From: Sclerotinia nivalis
Lineage: Eukaryota; Ascomycota; Leotiomycetes; Helotiales; Sclerotiniaceae
Direction of reading: 5' to 3'
Length of the DNA: 64,000 nt
Assembly: GCA_029531795.1 (NCBI GenBank)
Contig: JAPEIS010000015.1
Coordinates: 1,364,001 to 1,428,000 of the forward strand
The translations under genes and the position numbers were made by a program. The notes below the pieces were generated by a model that saw only the letters and a program-made list of their open reading frames with translations, ran no database searches and was not told where the DNA came from. This document shows positions 36,438-48,403 of this stretch, in pieces. Every line of letters begins with the position of its first letter. Within the stretch, counting starts at the first letter, position 1.

Positions 36438-37292
36438 TTAAGTAATATTCAAAGTTAAATTATCGAGATCAGAAGTTATAAATAAAATTTGAAGATTTAG
36501 ATTTGTTAGGTTTTCTGATAATAGATTTGAGAAAAGTTTTTCGTTAAATGTATCAATTTGCAATCTTCGAATTGAATTCTGGAATCTTGTATTCCAATTC
36601 AAAGTTATCAATAAGGATTTGTAATCAGAAATTGTATTAAGATGAAGAGTTAGTATTATATTAATTATATATAATTCTGATAGGAATACAAGATCGAGAA
36701 TTCTATCCAAATTATAAATAGTTTCATTGATTATAGAAAGAAAATTGAAAGAATGATCATTTAATCAATTTATAAAAAACTTTGTAAGGCTTGAGTTTTT
36801 ATAATAAAAAGGATTCTATCTTGAATAATATAGATTTAAATCTTCTATAAGAAGTGTGGAATTAAAAAAAGAAAAAAATAAATTAAATAAATCTTTTATT
36901 GTTTGATTTTTATTTTAATTGTTTTTAAAAGTATTATATATATTAATAATTATAAAAATAAAACCAATAATGGATTAAAAATATAAAAATAATAAATCTC
37001 GAAAAGAAATAGATTGAAATTGATTAGTTCGAATACCTGTTTTTTTACAAATATAAATCATTATTCGAAAACAGGTTTTCCAATTATCGAATAGTATAAA
37101 AGTTTCGTATATTAAATAGGATTTTGTAATTCGGCATAAGATATCTGAGAATATATAAGATTTTTGAATTAAAACTATATCAATATAAGAATTATTAATT
37201 AAGGAAAATACTAATTTATAAAAACTAATACTTTTAACTACATTAACTTGTAAAATAATTAAAAGTTTTGAAATTGTTCTAGAATTATTCAT
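36438..37292 (-). pseudogene. ORF2 endonuclease domain of the LINE, broken
   Basis: The ORF starts MNNSRTISKLLIILQVNVVKS at 37292, followed by DIVLIQKSYIF: the N-terminal strand and the QEP-type motif (here QKS) of APE-like endonucleases. A second open stretch 36710-36438 contains DLVFLSEL and TISDYKSLLI, equivalent to the SDH motif with H mutated. These residues nick the target DNA in functional LINEs; here they are altered. Confidence 0.72.
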
Positions 37293-37653
37293 TGAACAGA
37301 ATCGAAAAAAAGGCAGATTCTAATATAATGAAACGATTAGAATAATTAAAGGGAGGTGGAACTAGCAGGGATAATATCGGGGTAATTCGGATTGGAGTTG
37401 AAAAGGCAATGAGTTCTTTCATTAAGGAATCAACTTTTGAGGCTTTAGAGTATTTTGTATTGATGCAAGCTTTGATTTTAGCTACTTTTGATATTTTCTG
37501 GATAACTTGTTTTTCTGTTTTGGATTTGGGGTTTTTAATTGTAAGACGAAAAGGATAATCAAGATCATTTGCTGGATAAAGTTTTCTGTAATATAGGTAT
37601 CTTGCTAAACAATTATAAATTGTATTGTATTTGGTAGAATGGTTTTTTTCCAT
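37285..37653 (-). pseudogene. ORF1 (gag-like) C-terminal part of the LINE
   Basis: An open stretch of 122 residues ends in a TAA that lies inside the start of ORF2. It is basic and Pro-containing with no intact zinc knuckle. Upstream on the same strand (near 38260-38200) the frame reads YIGLDYSARKADSFAVF, a segment I associate with fungal LINE ORF1, but stops separate the two. Confidence 0.5.
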
Positions 37654-38876
37654 ATATTCGATTGTACTACAAATTCAGCACTTTTCAAAACGAAAGCAAG
37701 TTCGAATATTATATTATTGAAAGTATCGAATATATTGGATTATTTTAAATTTGAAAATGATCTGAAAAATATTAATTGTAATTCTTAGAATCCGGAAATT
37801 CTTGGGAAGAATTATATATTACAAGACTGGAAAGTTCAAAAACCAAATAGAATGATATAAATTGGATTCTTTGTTTTATATAAATTCAATTACTTGAATT
37901 ACTTGTTATCCTATATTATCGTTAATAATATCGAATATAATTTCCGATTCGACTGAAACGATAATCAATTGTTATAAATCTTTCAAAATTGTAACAATTC
38001 ATAGAATATAATTCAATCGATAAGTAATCCATGATTATTGTCGTTCGATTTTGCAGGTTTCGAATACTTTTTCGATTATATTTGAAAGGTTTTCCAAAGC
38101 TATTAAGTCCTTTAGAGAATTCGTATATAATATAAACCCAGTATTTATTGATTGAATTTCTTTCAAAAGTTTTGTATTATTTTTTAATTATCTTTTCAAT
38201 ACACTAAAAACAGCGAAAGAGTCAGCTTTTCGGGCTGAGTAATCAAGTCCGATGTAAACAAAAAGGCGAGTATCGATTTTGTTCGAAATTTTGGATTGAA
38301 TTTTGGATTGGTCCTTAGCTTTTGAAATTATAGATTATATAATTAATAAAGGAATTGTAGCTTTCTAAACATAAATAGAATCCTTGAGATATTGAATTAT
38401 AGAGATTTTTGCTTTTTGTTAAATAAATTTGAGATCTGATTGAATAAAGAAAACAATAAGGGATTTATTAATTCAGAAAGGATAAGATCTATTAATATAT
38501 ATATCGAAATATTTGTTTATAATAGAAAAGATATCGATGCAAAGTACAATCAAAGGCTTATAAAGTCAGGCAAGGAAGACTCGAATTGCTTCGGTATTCA
38601 GATATTCATTTTATAATAAAATAATAGAATTGAAGATCTATTAATCTTCGTTTGCTCTATTAATAGCAGTATTGATTATATTAATTAAAGACTGAAAAAG
38701 AAAAAGAATCGGAGGAGTGGAAGGTATAATGATGGAAACGCATCCGTACAGCGCCCGCCAGGGCTGAAAAGTTTCGTTTTTAAATCCTATAGATAATAAA
38801 AACGATCGATTGATCAATAAAACGCGATAATAAACGCGTTTTTCGAAAAATTCAATTCTTCCAACTAGTTGTCTTG

Positions 38877-38893
38877 ATCCGTGGAAGCGAAGT
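38877..38893. repeat. Right copy of the 17-bp direct repeat flanking the island
   Basis: It is identical to 2910-2926. Normal host composition begins right after it, 236 bp before the start codon of the Wss1-like gene. Confidence 0.75.
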
Positions 38894-39129
38894 TCTCCTG
38901 CAGATGTGTGAGGGGTACTTGCATGTCACGTGAACAGGCGTCTCAAAGGTACGCGTTCTTAATAGTTCGCGAAGCCCTTATCGTTATCGCCCCCTCTCGT
39001 CACATCTACATCTTTCCAAAGCTAGACCTTTTATTAATCTCCTCCTCAAATGTACATAAGAAGAACATGATCTGCTGGCTCACAGCAATACCACCTATCT
39101 TCATCCAATCCTCCAAATAGTCATTCATC

Positions 39130-40683
39130 ATGCCTTTAGGTTGGGAAAGAATCAACGCCACACGAACACAACCAAATAACAATATCGTCTTCATCAAACC
39201 CCTCTCTGGAGAAGATCAATCCAAATCGCAAGAATTTCTCGAGCGAATCGCAGCACAATGTACCCCCATAATGAACAAACATCATCTCGCCGTCACATCT
39301 CTAGAAGAATATCCTCCTAATTTAGAATTCTGGGGTAAGGCTCTTCTTTTCTTCTCAGCTCCTTGTGTAAATGCTAATTTGATATCCAGGTCGCAATTTC
39401 AATAACGGAGAAGTAATCCAACTTGTTCTTAAATCCCCCTCAACAGGAAGATGGCTCCCATTCAAATTTGTCCAAATGGTCATGATGCATGAATTGGCGC
39501 ATTGTAAACAGATGAATCATTCCGGGGCGTTTTGGAAAGTGCGAAATGAATATTCGGCTGAGATGAAGGGGCTTTGGGAGAGGGGATATACGGGTGATGG
39601 ACTTTGGGGACAGGGGGTATTGTTGAAAGATGGTGCATTTATGGGAGATCAATTAGGTGAAGGGGAGGTATTGCCGGAACATTTGTGTGGTGGGACTTTT
39701 AGGTCGAGAGGGGGTGGAAAGAAGAGGAAGGCAAAACCGAAGATTACTTATAAGGAGCAGAAGGAGAGGAGGATTAGGAAAAAATTTGGTGTTAATGGGG
39801 TGTCTTGTGAGTATCTCGGCAAGTCTTGATTTATCCCTTCAAATTACTAATTCAGACCACAGTGGGAGAAGACCTTACCACCAAAATCGCCCTCGAAAAG
39901 GGCAAAATTAATCTCTCCAAACCCAAAGTAGCCAACAGCAAGAGAGGCAGAGATCTTCGTGCCGCGGCAGCATTAGCTCGTTTCGAAGTGAAGAAAGAAG
40001 AACCAGATATCAAAGACGAAGATCTAGTCACCGATAGCGAAGCAGAAAGTGTTGTCGATGACGAAATATACATTAAACCGGAACCAGATGATGCGCTTGA
40101 TCTTGATGGAAGTAGACTTGTTGATCAAAAGGGAAGAGGGATGATCAAGGTCTGTGAGGATGAGGATAGGGATAACGAAGATGCGAAGAGGGAGTTTGAG
40201 GAGTTGAGGGGTATGAAGAGTATTGAGAGATATTTTAAACCGGATGGCAGTGGATCTTCGAAGGTTAAGCGGGAGTCGGAAGAAGTGATACCGAATATGG
40301 CTGAGTCGTCAAAATCGCGGAAGCCCTCTCAATCTGAAAATACCGAAAAGAACACCCCAACCCCAAAACCCACCTCAATCAAAAAAGAACCACCCTCCAC
40401 TTCCCCCTCTCCACCCAAAACAAAATCACCTATGCCACACCCTACACCACCAACAACCACAACCCCCTCCCCATCAACCTGCCCAACCTGCCCAACCTGC
40501 GCAATCTGCTCCTTCGAAAACCCACCCCTCTCACTCACCTGCACAATCTGCGCCAATGTCCTCCATCCTGAACATATACATGGATCGTGGAAATGTACTA
40601 GTATGGGTTGTAAAGAGGGGTTGTATATTAATGCAGGGGATGTGGCTTTTTGTGGGATTTGTGGGGTGAGAAGGAATGTGTGA
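39130..40683 (+). CDS. WSS1: WLM-domain metalloprotease, Wss1-like DNA-protein crosslink repair protease
   Basis: Three exons: 39130-39334, 39390-39806 and 39863-40683, with 55- and 56-bp introns; 480 residues. The zinc protease motif HELAHCKQMNH lies at residues 102-112, the HExxH...H signature of the WLM/SPRTN group, in front of FWKVRNEYSAEM. The third exon continues with GEDLTTKIALEKGK and SKRGRDLRAAAALARFE, typical of fungal Wss1 homologues. The C-terminus holds two RanBP2-type zinc-finger-like units (CAICSFENPPLSLTCTIC and WKCTSMGC...FCGIC). In between is a long acidic and Ser/Pro/Lys-rich linker. Wss1 degrades proteins cross-linked to DNA and interacts with SUMO and Cdc48. The gene starts 236 bp from the transposon island but has no RIP-type stop. 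Confidence 0.88.
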
Positions 40684-41121
40684 GGGGGTTTTGATGGGGT
40701 AATGGGAATTTTGTGATGAGGGTTTTAGGGATTTGGTTTTGGTTTTGGGAGTTTGGATTTCTTTTTTGGGGGAGGGGGGGGTTGGGGGAGTTTGGTGGGA
40801 TTTAAAGGGATTGGTTATATAGTTGTAGTGGGGATTAATAATAGTGGGTTAGAGTTAGGAGTTTTGAGGTAATGATGTGGAATATGGTATTTGAGTGAAG
40901 AATACTTGCTAGTGTTAGGATAGGGTAAAAGTTTACGGGAAAACTCCTTGTCACTCATTATACATACCATCACGATATCAATAAATGTACAAATAACATC
41001 AAATAATCCATCCACAAATCTACCCACAATTTTCTTCATCTTTCATAAAAAACCTACACACATCCATCACTCCCTCCCCTTCCCTCTCTTTCCGCATCAA
41101 CCAACCAATCTAATCAATCAC
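40684..41121. other. Convergent 3' intergenic region (Wss1-like and Kelch genes)
   Basis: It is non-coding. A strongly strand-biased G-rich tract, including a run of eight G at about 40771-40780, follows the Wss1 stop. The rest is AT-rich and should hold the poly(A) sites of both genes. Confidence 0.5.
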
Positions 41122-43289
41122 CTACCTCCTCCTCCCCACCCCCGCCCCCTCCGTCCTCTCCGCCAACGCAACCACCTCCCCAATCCCACTCGCCTCCTGC
41201 TCATCCTCCAACCCCATAATCTCCTCCCTACAATCCCACCACATCTCCTCACTCATCTCAAACGCCCTCGTTTTAATTTCCTTCACGCCCAATGTTTCCG
41301 GTTGGATCCCCTTCCATCTAAGACTTGTCATAAGTGCTTCTTGCCATTCATTTCCTGTTCTTTGGAAGAAATCGCGTCGGGATTCGAAGGGGCGGGGATG
41401 GGGGAGATGATCGTTGGTTGAGATCGAGGACGTGTCGGGTGTGTCGTCGAATATTGTTGTGGTTGTTGAGGTGGAGGTGGGGGTTTCGGGGGTGTCGATT
41501 GGTGTGTTGGGTTCTTTGTCTTTGCGTTTGGATTTTCGTGTGCTTTCTGTGTGGAGATGTTTTTTGTTTTCCATTTTGGTGTCGCCGTCTTCATCTTCTT
41601 CGTCTTCGTCTTCGTCGTCTTCTTCTTCATCGTCCTCGTCTTCTTCTTCACTATCCTCTTCACTTCCAAGCCAGTTCTCCGGTTCGCGTCGGAAAATCTC
41701 CTTCACTCCGTCCATTTTGCCTAAATCTACAGCATACATATCGTCGAATGTAAATTCCCTGTCGCCTTTTTCATATGTACCTCCGTAGATATAAAGAACA
41801 TCATCTTGAACAGCTAATTGTGCATTAAATCTCAAATGTGGAAATTCCATGAGAACTTGTTTGACGGGTAATGCATCTTCATCTTCATCGACTGGCTTCG
41901 TCTCAATTTCCATGTCGTCCGCATCAGCTAGACTTTTTCCTGTTTCAAGCGCTGCTAGATTTCGTAACAATTCCTCTTCATTCGCTTGACCTCTTCCTCT
42001 TCTCCCTCCCCTCTCATTTCCACCATTATTTTTCTTTTGAACCCTAGGTTTGCGGAGAGCAAGCGGGAAGTAACGATTTCGCTCTATATTCCACGCAAAT
42101 AACGTGTTAAAGAACTCGCTATCGATTCCCTCGTCAGACTCTTCAACGTCATGTACACCACCAAATTGAATACCACGTCCTTTATGATACGCCATTGTAG
42201 CTCCTGCACGAGGAGGATTCGGAATATTAACCGGCTTTTTCCTGCGTTCCCAACGAACGGTTGGAGGAGTAGGGGTTGATGTATCAGCTGGTTGGGTGAT
42301 GCGGAGGAAAAAGCAATCTTGATGGACCATGGGTTTTAACACATTTCTCATGGCCGTTCCCCCACCTTTCATTTGTTTTCCGGATACATTTGTCTTGACT
42401 CGGGAATAGCCTCCGTACAATACAGCACCGCTTTCATGAGGGAGAAAGGTAAATGAAGAACGAGGATCGGGCTTTTGCATCACGGTTGGGAGAACAGGGT
42501 TGTGCCAGATGAAGTTGGATGTATCGTAGATCCAGAGGTCGGAAAGATATTTGGTTGCTTGTGATGTATCCTGGAAACCTCCAAAGAGAATGATGTAATT
42601 TTTGTAGTAGGTCATGCGGTGACCGCTACGGGCTGGAGGGGTTTTACCTTTGGTTTCTAGACGGGTCCATTCACGTTCGGAGGGGTTGAGGTGCCAGAAA
42701 TCCTGTGTAGAGTGTTAGTATATTTCCAAGTATCTACTATCCTCATCCTGAGTTGAGAGTAGATTAGATCGGAAAGAAACCTCACATTATAATGATAAAA
42801 AGTCCCCTGTTTCGGACTCGAAAACTCCCCTCCAAACATATAAATACCACCCGCATTTCCACCTCTACACCACGCATGACCAGATCTCGGCAATGGAGCA
42901 TTCGGACTAGTCACTACATGCCACTCATCCTTATTAATAGCATAAACATACAAATCATTAAAGAACGTCGCCAAAGCCCCATTAAAATACTCGCCCCCGA
43001 ACAAAAACAACTCATTCCCATTACTTGGACTAGCAATCAGAGTCGAAGAAGCTCTTGGTCTAGGAGCATCACAAGTCACTTCAGTGATTTTCAAAAAGGA
43101 TTCTTGGGCCTTGGCATATTCGGCCAGAACGGAATCGAGGTCGATGGATTCATTGTCGGAGTCGTCGGCGGATTTGGATTTTTGGGCTTTGGATTTTTCT
43201 TTTTTGTCGGCTTTCTTTTCTTGTTTTTGCTTCTTCTCGGCTATTTTCTTCTTTTTGTCTTCGGATTTGGATTTCTTGTCTTTCGCCAT
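41122..43289 (-). CDS. KEL3: Kelch-repeat protein, Kel3 / KLHDC4 family, with C-terminal DUF4110-type domain
   Basis: Two exons: 43289-42786 and 42702-41122, with an 83-bp intron; 694 residues. I chose MAKDKKSK as start because family members begin with this kind of Lys-rich N-terminus; an in-frame Met eight codons upstream (43313) is possible. Kelch blades are seen as LFLFGGEYFNG, IYMFGGEFSSP, IILFGGFQDTS, AVLYGGYSR, IQFGGVHD and LYIYGGTYEKG. A very acidic tract (about 41,590-41,670) separates the propeller from a C-terminal region with RREDFFQRTGNEWQEAL, as in DUF4110. Kelch propellers mediate protein contacts; the precise role of this family is not established. Confidence 0.88.
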
Positions 43290-44205
43290 CTTGGATAGTT
43301 GGGGAGGAAGCAAAGAAGTAGGTAGGAAGGAAGGTGTGGAGGTATCACGTGACTGGCGAGAATATAGTCAGTGTTTTGTAGATGTAGTGCGTGTGGTTGT
43401 GATCAATTAGATGGCCTTGATCCTCCAGTAGCCTAGACTGTAGTCTAGCTTTGAATGCTCTATCATAGATGTAATTTCTAGGGTACTGGGAGCCCTATGT
43501 GCGGTTTTGTAGTGAATGGAAGATTCTGCAAGCACGAGACCTGCAAAAATGAACTTTCATTTTCCCAGACCCATTGAACAACCATAATACTACAACTCCA
43601 TTCATTTCTTCATCTCAAATGTGTCTGTAACAGAAGAAATAGTACTGAAAATCACATACCTTCAAGTTTTGCTTAATTGATCCCAATCAACTTTTTCTTT
43701 GTCAAAGACGCTTGTACCTTATACCTTGGTGGGGTGGATTTATGTGGCTTGCACAAATCTGTGAGGCGATTCTGCCCCACGTTTGAATGGCCTCAAAACA
43801 TACGAGATTTACCTAGTATATCTTCATGTAGGTTACATGTGAAAATCCACCAATTCCTAAGCCGATAACACTCGCTATATATAAAAGCATTGTGCATTCT
43901 CTACATTTATCAAGTTTTATACCTATTATACTTGGATAGTTTTACTATCTCATTCTTTTCTATCTGCTATTCATTGCTTATCTTCTTTCGATCGTGAGAT
44001 ACCTATCACATTGAACATATGTCAGTCAGTGGGTCCATCATCTACCAGCAATTTATATACCTACTTGGATTTGAGTTTTCCAATACATAAGAATCACTTT
44101 ATTTTTCTCGATATACCTCTCCAGCTCTCACCTCTTATGCTCAACCTCAACAAACAACTTTTTCAATTGTTAAGGACAACGCCACGCTCAACACTACCTA
44201 GCAAA
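43290..44205. promoter_or_regulatory. Divergent intergenic region between the Kelch gene and the S33 peptidase gene
   Basis: This 916-bp region carries the promoters and 5' UTRs of both divergent genes. A short inverted motif, TAGACTGTAGTCTA, lies at about 43434-43447. No RNA gene is recognised. Confidence 0.5.
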
Positions 44206-46292
44206 ATGTCTTTATCTCAGCTTGTGGACTCGAAAACACATTTGATACCTGGTAAGATAGTATTTCTTTTTTTGGAATTTGGTATCTAGTTAATAGATAT
44301 TCTCTTCCTCTTCGCATCCCATGGCCAATTTGTTCTTATCCGCCTCAATTGAGCTCAGTCTAGAGTCAATCTGTGGGGATAGTTAGGTTTCTTATCTGGA
44401 TTTATGATTCTTTTTCCCTCAATACTCAAAAATAAGGAACAAAGTTAACATACCTACAGGAAAACTCAAGGTCTCGGAGTTATTCTTCGAAGTTCCTTTG
44501 GAGTGAGTGATTTCCCCCCAAAAATTCCTTCATGCTCCAAGCAAGCAGCATCTAGTATCTCTCCTTGAGACAAGAGGCTGATTCAACCCATCTAGTTATT
44601 CAAACGAATCAAAAGGTTTAATTCGAATATTTGCACGCAGCGTGATCAAACATGAGAATCCAGCAGCAAAATCCACTGAAGAAGAAATCCGCAAGTCTTC
44701 CCAAAAGCCCTGGTTCGTCTATCTCCAAGGTGGACCAGGTTTTGGATGCAGACCTCCTCAAGATGCTCCAATTACCAATGTAGTTCTTGATAAGGGTTAT
44801 CAGATGCTGTATATTGATCAGCGTGGTACTGGATTGAGTAATCCTATCTCAGCTGCTACTTTGACTTTACAGGGTGATGCTCAACGTCAAGCGGATTATC
44901 TTAAGCATTTCAGAGCTGATAATATTGTGAGAGATTGTGAGGCTATAAGAAAGATTCTTACTGCTGATTATCCTGAAGAACTTGAGAAGTATGTGATCTG
45001 ATTATCCTGTTCGAAGCTTTTCCTTTTCGAAGCTTTTCCTCTTCCCCTGTATTCCATTTCCCACATGCTGTCTCGTCATCTCCGCTTTCCCCAGACTTGA
45101 GCTTTAGATATACACCCATTCCATTTCCCATCCTTGAGTTTCACATTATTCAGAATGGGAATGAACATCCGCTAACATCTCCAGATGGTCCGTCTTCGGC
45201 CAATCCTTCGGTGGTTTCTGCGTCCTCACCTATCTCTCCTTCCACCACCAAGGTCTCCGCGAAGTTTTCACCAGCGGCGGTCTCGCCCCAGTCGGCCACT
45301 CAGCCGACCGAGTCTACCGCGCCACCTTCCAAAAAGTAATTGAGCGAAACCGAGCCTACTATCAAAAGTTTCCTGAAGATGTCGCTGTAATTCAAGGACT
45401 CGCTATTCACATTAGCGCCAAGAATGGACTTCAAATGCCATCGGGTGGTACGTTGACTGTGAGGATGTTCTTAACTATGGGGATTAACTTTGGTTTCCAT
45501 GGGGGACTAGATATGGTTCATGATATTGTGTTGAGGATGAGCTCGGATTTGGATCAATTTTCTTTCGTTACTAAACCTACTCTTAAGGCTATTGAGGATA
45601 TGGTCAGGTGAGCGGAATCCGTTTTGCTTTTTTCACACTCGTCCAACTGTGTTTGGATTTATCATGTTTTTCCTCTCTTGTACTTCTTTGGTTCCTCACC
45701 GTCCTCCACAGTCATTTCATGCTAGATACATACTAACACCAGGTTGTCACAGTATGGATAACAACGTAATCTACGCCATCCTACACGAATCCATCTATTG
45801 CCAAGGCAAAGCCTCAGACTGGGCCGCCGACCGAGTAAGTTTCCCCCCCACCCTCCACACAAACCCTAACCCCTCCTCCCACAGGTGGGCAAAACCCTCT
45901 CAGAATACAAATGGCTTTCAGGGCGCCCACGCTCCCCCACCTCCATAATATCCGAACCACTCTACTTCTCCGGCGAAATGATCTACCCCTTCATGTTCGA
46001 GACGTCTCCAGAACTATCCTCCATCTACCCTGCTGCCAAACTCCTCGCCGAATACACCGACTGGCCTCCATTATACGACGAATGGCAGCTGGCGCGAAAC
46101 GAGGTGCCCATGTATGCGGCGACTTATGTGGATGATATGTATGTGGATTTTGGGTTGGCGCAGGAGACGGTGAGGTTGGTGAAGGGTTGTAAGCAGTGGG
46201 TTACTAATGGGATGTATCATGATGCGGTGAGGAGTCGGGCGGGGGAGATGATGGGGGAGTTGTTTGGGTTGAGGGATAATGTTATTGATTGA
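44206..46292 (+). CDS. Proline iminopeptidase-like serine peptidase (alpha/beta hydrolase, family S33)
   Basis: Six exons: 44206-44251, 44460-44502, 44596-44988, 45185-45607, 45753-45834 and 45885-46292; 464 residues. The oxyanion-hole motif GGPGFG lies at residues 75-80, followed by YIDQRGTGLS. The nucleophile elbow GQSFGG puts the catalytic Ser at about 168, the likely catalytic Asp is near 412-413 (YVDD), and His is at about 441 (MYHDAVR). This order and spacing match prolyl aminopeptidases, which remove N-terminal proline from peptides. There is no signal peptide, so a cytosolic role is likely. The two small first exons were set by frame and by the conserved VPLDYSNESKG junction. Substrate specificity within S33 is inferred. 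Confidence 0.87.
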
Positions 46293-46866
46293 GTGGGTGG
46301 ATGTTATGGGAAATGAGGAGATAAGAGAGGATTTGATGATAAACGACGAGTTACGAGCATGACAAACAGCAAGCGATTTTGACCATGAGATGAGATTAGA
46401 TGATAACTTCTACAAGCAAATAACCGACGAATTTTCCACAAAGACAAACTCATCCCCTCTCTAATATCTACAGCATATCAAATGACGTTAACTAGGTACT
46501 TCTCGTGACCAATACCTAGTATATATACCCAATTCAAAAAAAAAAAAAAAGACAATCCACACCTACCTAGGTAGGCAGGCAATGATAGATTCTCTTGAAA
46601 GCTCACCGGTTGAGACATTCGAGACTTTCGGATTGGTATGATTTTAGACATAGGTATTGGATGTGTAAATGACTGCATTATTATTACTAGCAAACTCTCA
46701 TACTTTGCATTTCATGCTTTTCCTTCCCTTCCCTTCCCTTCCCATAACATAACATAACATAACTCCGCGCATTTTCCATTCCGGGTATCCATAAAAGTAC
46801 ACAAAACCAAAACCAATAAACCTTTCTCCTCTCCCCATCCCCATTCCCTCTTTCCCTCCCCCTCCC
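46293..46866. other. Convergent 3' intergenic region with pentanucleotide microsatellites
   Basis: It is non-coding between convergent genes. It contains an A-run (about 14) near 46536-46550 and back-to-back pentamer repeats at 46721-46762. Confidence 0.5.
46721..46762. repeat. Adjacent microsatellites (TTCCC)n and (ATAAC)n
   Basis: About four TTCCC units run directly into about four ATAAC units in the 3' region of the VPS71-like gene. Confidence 0.85.
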
Positions 46867-47888
46867 TTACGCCCCATACCTCGCAAAACACTCCTCCTTA
46901 TGCACCTCCAAACACTCCAACGCACACACCCTCCCCGCACACCTCAAACACCTCACTCTACCCCAATACCCACAAACCTCACAAAAGACCCTCCCCGGTT
47001 TCCGTCTATCCTCATCCGTACAACCGCCCCTCGCCTCATTATAACTCAATGGCGGCGCCGCCAATAACCTTTCCATTTCCTCCTGAGATGGGAGATTGGG
47101 CACGCGAGAAATGAGGAGCGGGTCGGTGTCTCTCGGGTGCGGTTTCGGCGGGGCGAGGGAGGTTATGAGGGGGGCGAAGAGGGGAGTTGATGTGGGAGGG
47201 AGCTCGGGTTTGAGGGATGGAGTGGAGGATTTTCTTAAGGGGGTTGATACAATCGGTGCGTTTGGATCTTTTTTTTTGTGGCTGCGCTTTGGGGGGTCGA
47301 TGCCAGGAGGGAGAGGTTCTTTTCTTTTGTGGCTTCTTTTGCCGGTGCTGGTTAGACCGGGTCCTGGGGTTGATGCTTGGGGGGTAGAGACTGCGGGGGA
47401 TGCGGGTTGTTGAGTAGTGGATGTGGAGGTGGAGGTGGATGGGAGAGAGGCGAGAGCTTCGTAGTCGGAGAGATGATTTGCGAAAGTTTTTTGCGAGGCG
47501 AGGATTTTACGGACGGCGGGGGTTAATTTACCTTGAGTTACTGTATGCATTTGAGTTAGCATTTGCAAATATATATCCCCTCCTCATCCCCTCCCCTCCC
47601 CCTCTTCAAAAACAAACCTCTCCCATCCCTCCTCGCCGTAACCGGTATACAAACATCCCTATGATTTTCCCGATCCAACAACTGCAACTCCCTCAGAATC
47701 TTCGCATCCTGTTTCTTCGTCGTCTCATGCGCATTCAACGCGCCCGAGCCCGCACTATTGGGACCACGCGCGCGTCGCGACGAAGGCTGTAGTCCGATTT
47801 GTGGCGTGCTGGAAATATCCGGGACGTATGCCCAGCCCGGTGCGGGCGCGGCTTTCGAAGGCGCGATTTCGAGGACGCCGAAATTCAT
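46867..47888 (-). CDS. VPS71: SWR1 chromatin-remodelling subunit VPS71/SWC6-like, HIT zinc finger
   Basis: Two exons: 47888-47618 and 47540-46867; 314 residues. The intron has a weak GTTTGT donor and a good GCTAAC branch with a CAG acceptor; it restores frame from TARRDGR to VTQGKLTPAVRK. The C-terminus is a complete HIT-type zinc finger with C277, C280, C288, C291, C296, C300, H304 and C308. Upstream, KILASQKTFANHLSDYEA is the segment conserved in fungal Vps71. Vps71/Swc6 helps the SWR1 complex exchange H2A.Z. The middle is Pro/Ser/Lys-rich with two near-identical KRSHK repeats. The donor choice is the weakest part of the model. Confidence 0.83.
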
Positions 47889-48403
47889 TGTGTGGGTGGG
47901 AGGTACCTAAGTATATGGTGCGTTGTGGTGGGTTGGGGAAAGAGGGGTGATGGTTGAGGGGTGGATGGATGGATGGTTTTTTGGGTGCTGGCTGCCGAGG
48001 CGAGGCTGATGGTTGTAAAGGGTGAGGTTTTGCGCGAACCCGGAACATGGGGGATTTCAACAGAAATCAAAATATACGTTTATAAGAGTAGTGCGCATAT
48101 TTAATTCAACTATGATTATGCATTGCAGGTCAAAAAGATATTCTAGCACTGTAATAAAAGCCTTTGCAGAGCTCCAAAAAAAAAAAATTCAAAGCTCGCG
48201 CACCCCCACCACGCAGAAATAGGTACTTGGAGATGTTACTTATTTCCTGTGTACCTAGCATTATACTCGCAGCTCGCAAAGACATTCATAATCTCAACTC
48301 TCTCGCTCATCGAATTTCAGATATTATACACAATCTCCTTCCGCTGCGATGCTCATTTCGCAACCGTCATCGCAACCCATCCAATCCTATTCCCTCCCTT
48401 GAT
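47889..48403. promoter_or_regulatory. Promoter of the VPS71-like gene and 3' region of the next minus-strand gene
   Basis: It is non-coding, with an A-run at about 48177-48188. No conserved ORF is seen. Confidence 0.45.

Larger units (their letters stand above)
35093..38876 (-). mobile_element. Non-LTR retrotransposon (LINE, Tad1-like), body and 5' end, RIP-decayed
   Basis: Read on the minus strand: a GC-richer 5' leader next to the 17-bp repeat (38876-38700), ORF1/gag-like region (about 38500-37285), an APE-type endonuclease start (37292-36438) and reverse transcriptase (about 36000-35130). The RT shows KSDYTNPKSYR, the LSILGK-type segment and EALNWGKSEGITFDPKKSEL, which are typical of fungal LINEs. 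The element is cut at about 35093 by the copia fragment; its 3' part is either lost or represented by 2927-3377. The Tad1-like assignment is by motif resemblance only. Confidence 0.8.

Noticed and set aside
2910..38893. Island as a centromere, gene cluster or CRISPR-like array
   Set aside because: All segments are explained by known retrotransposon domains and LTRs, there are no regularly spaced short repeats, and no intact non-transposon gene was found.
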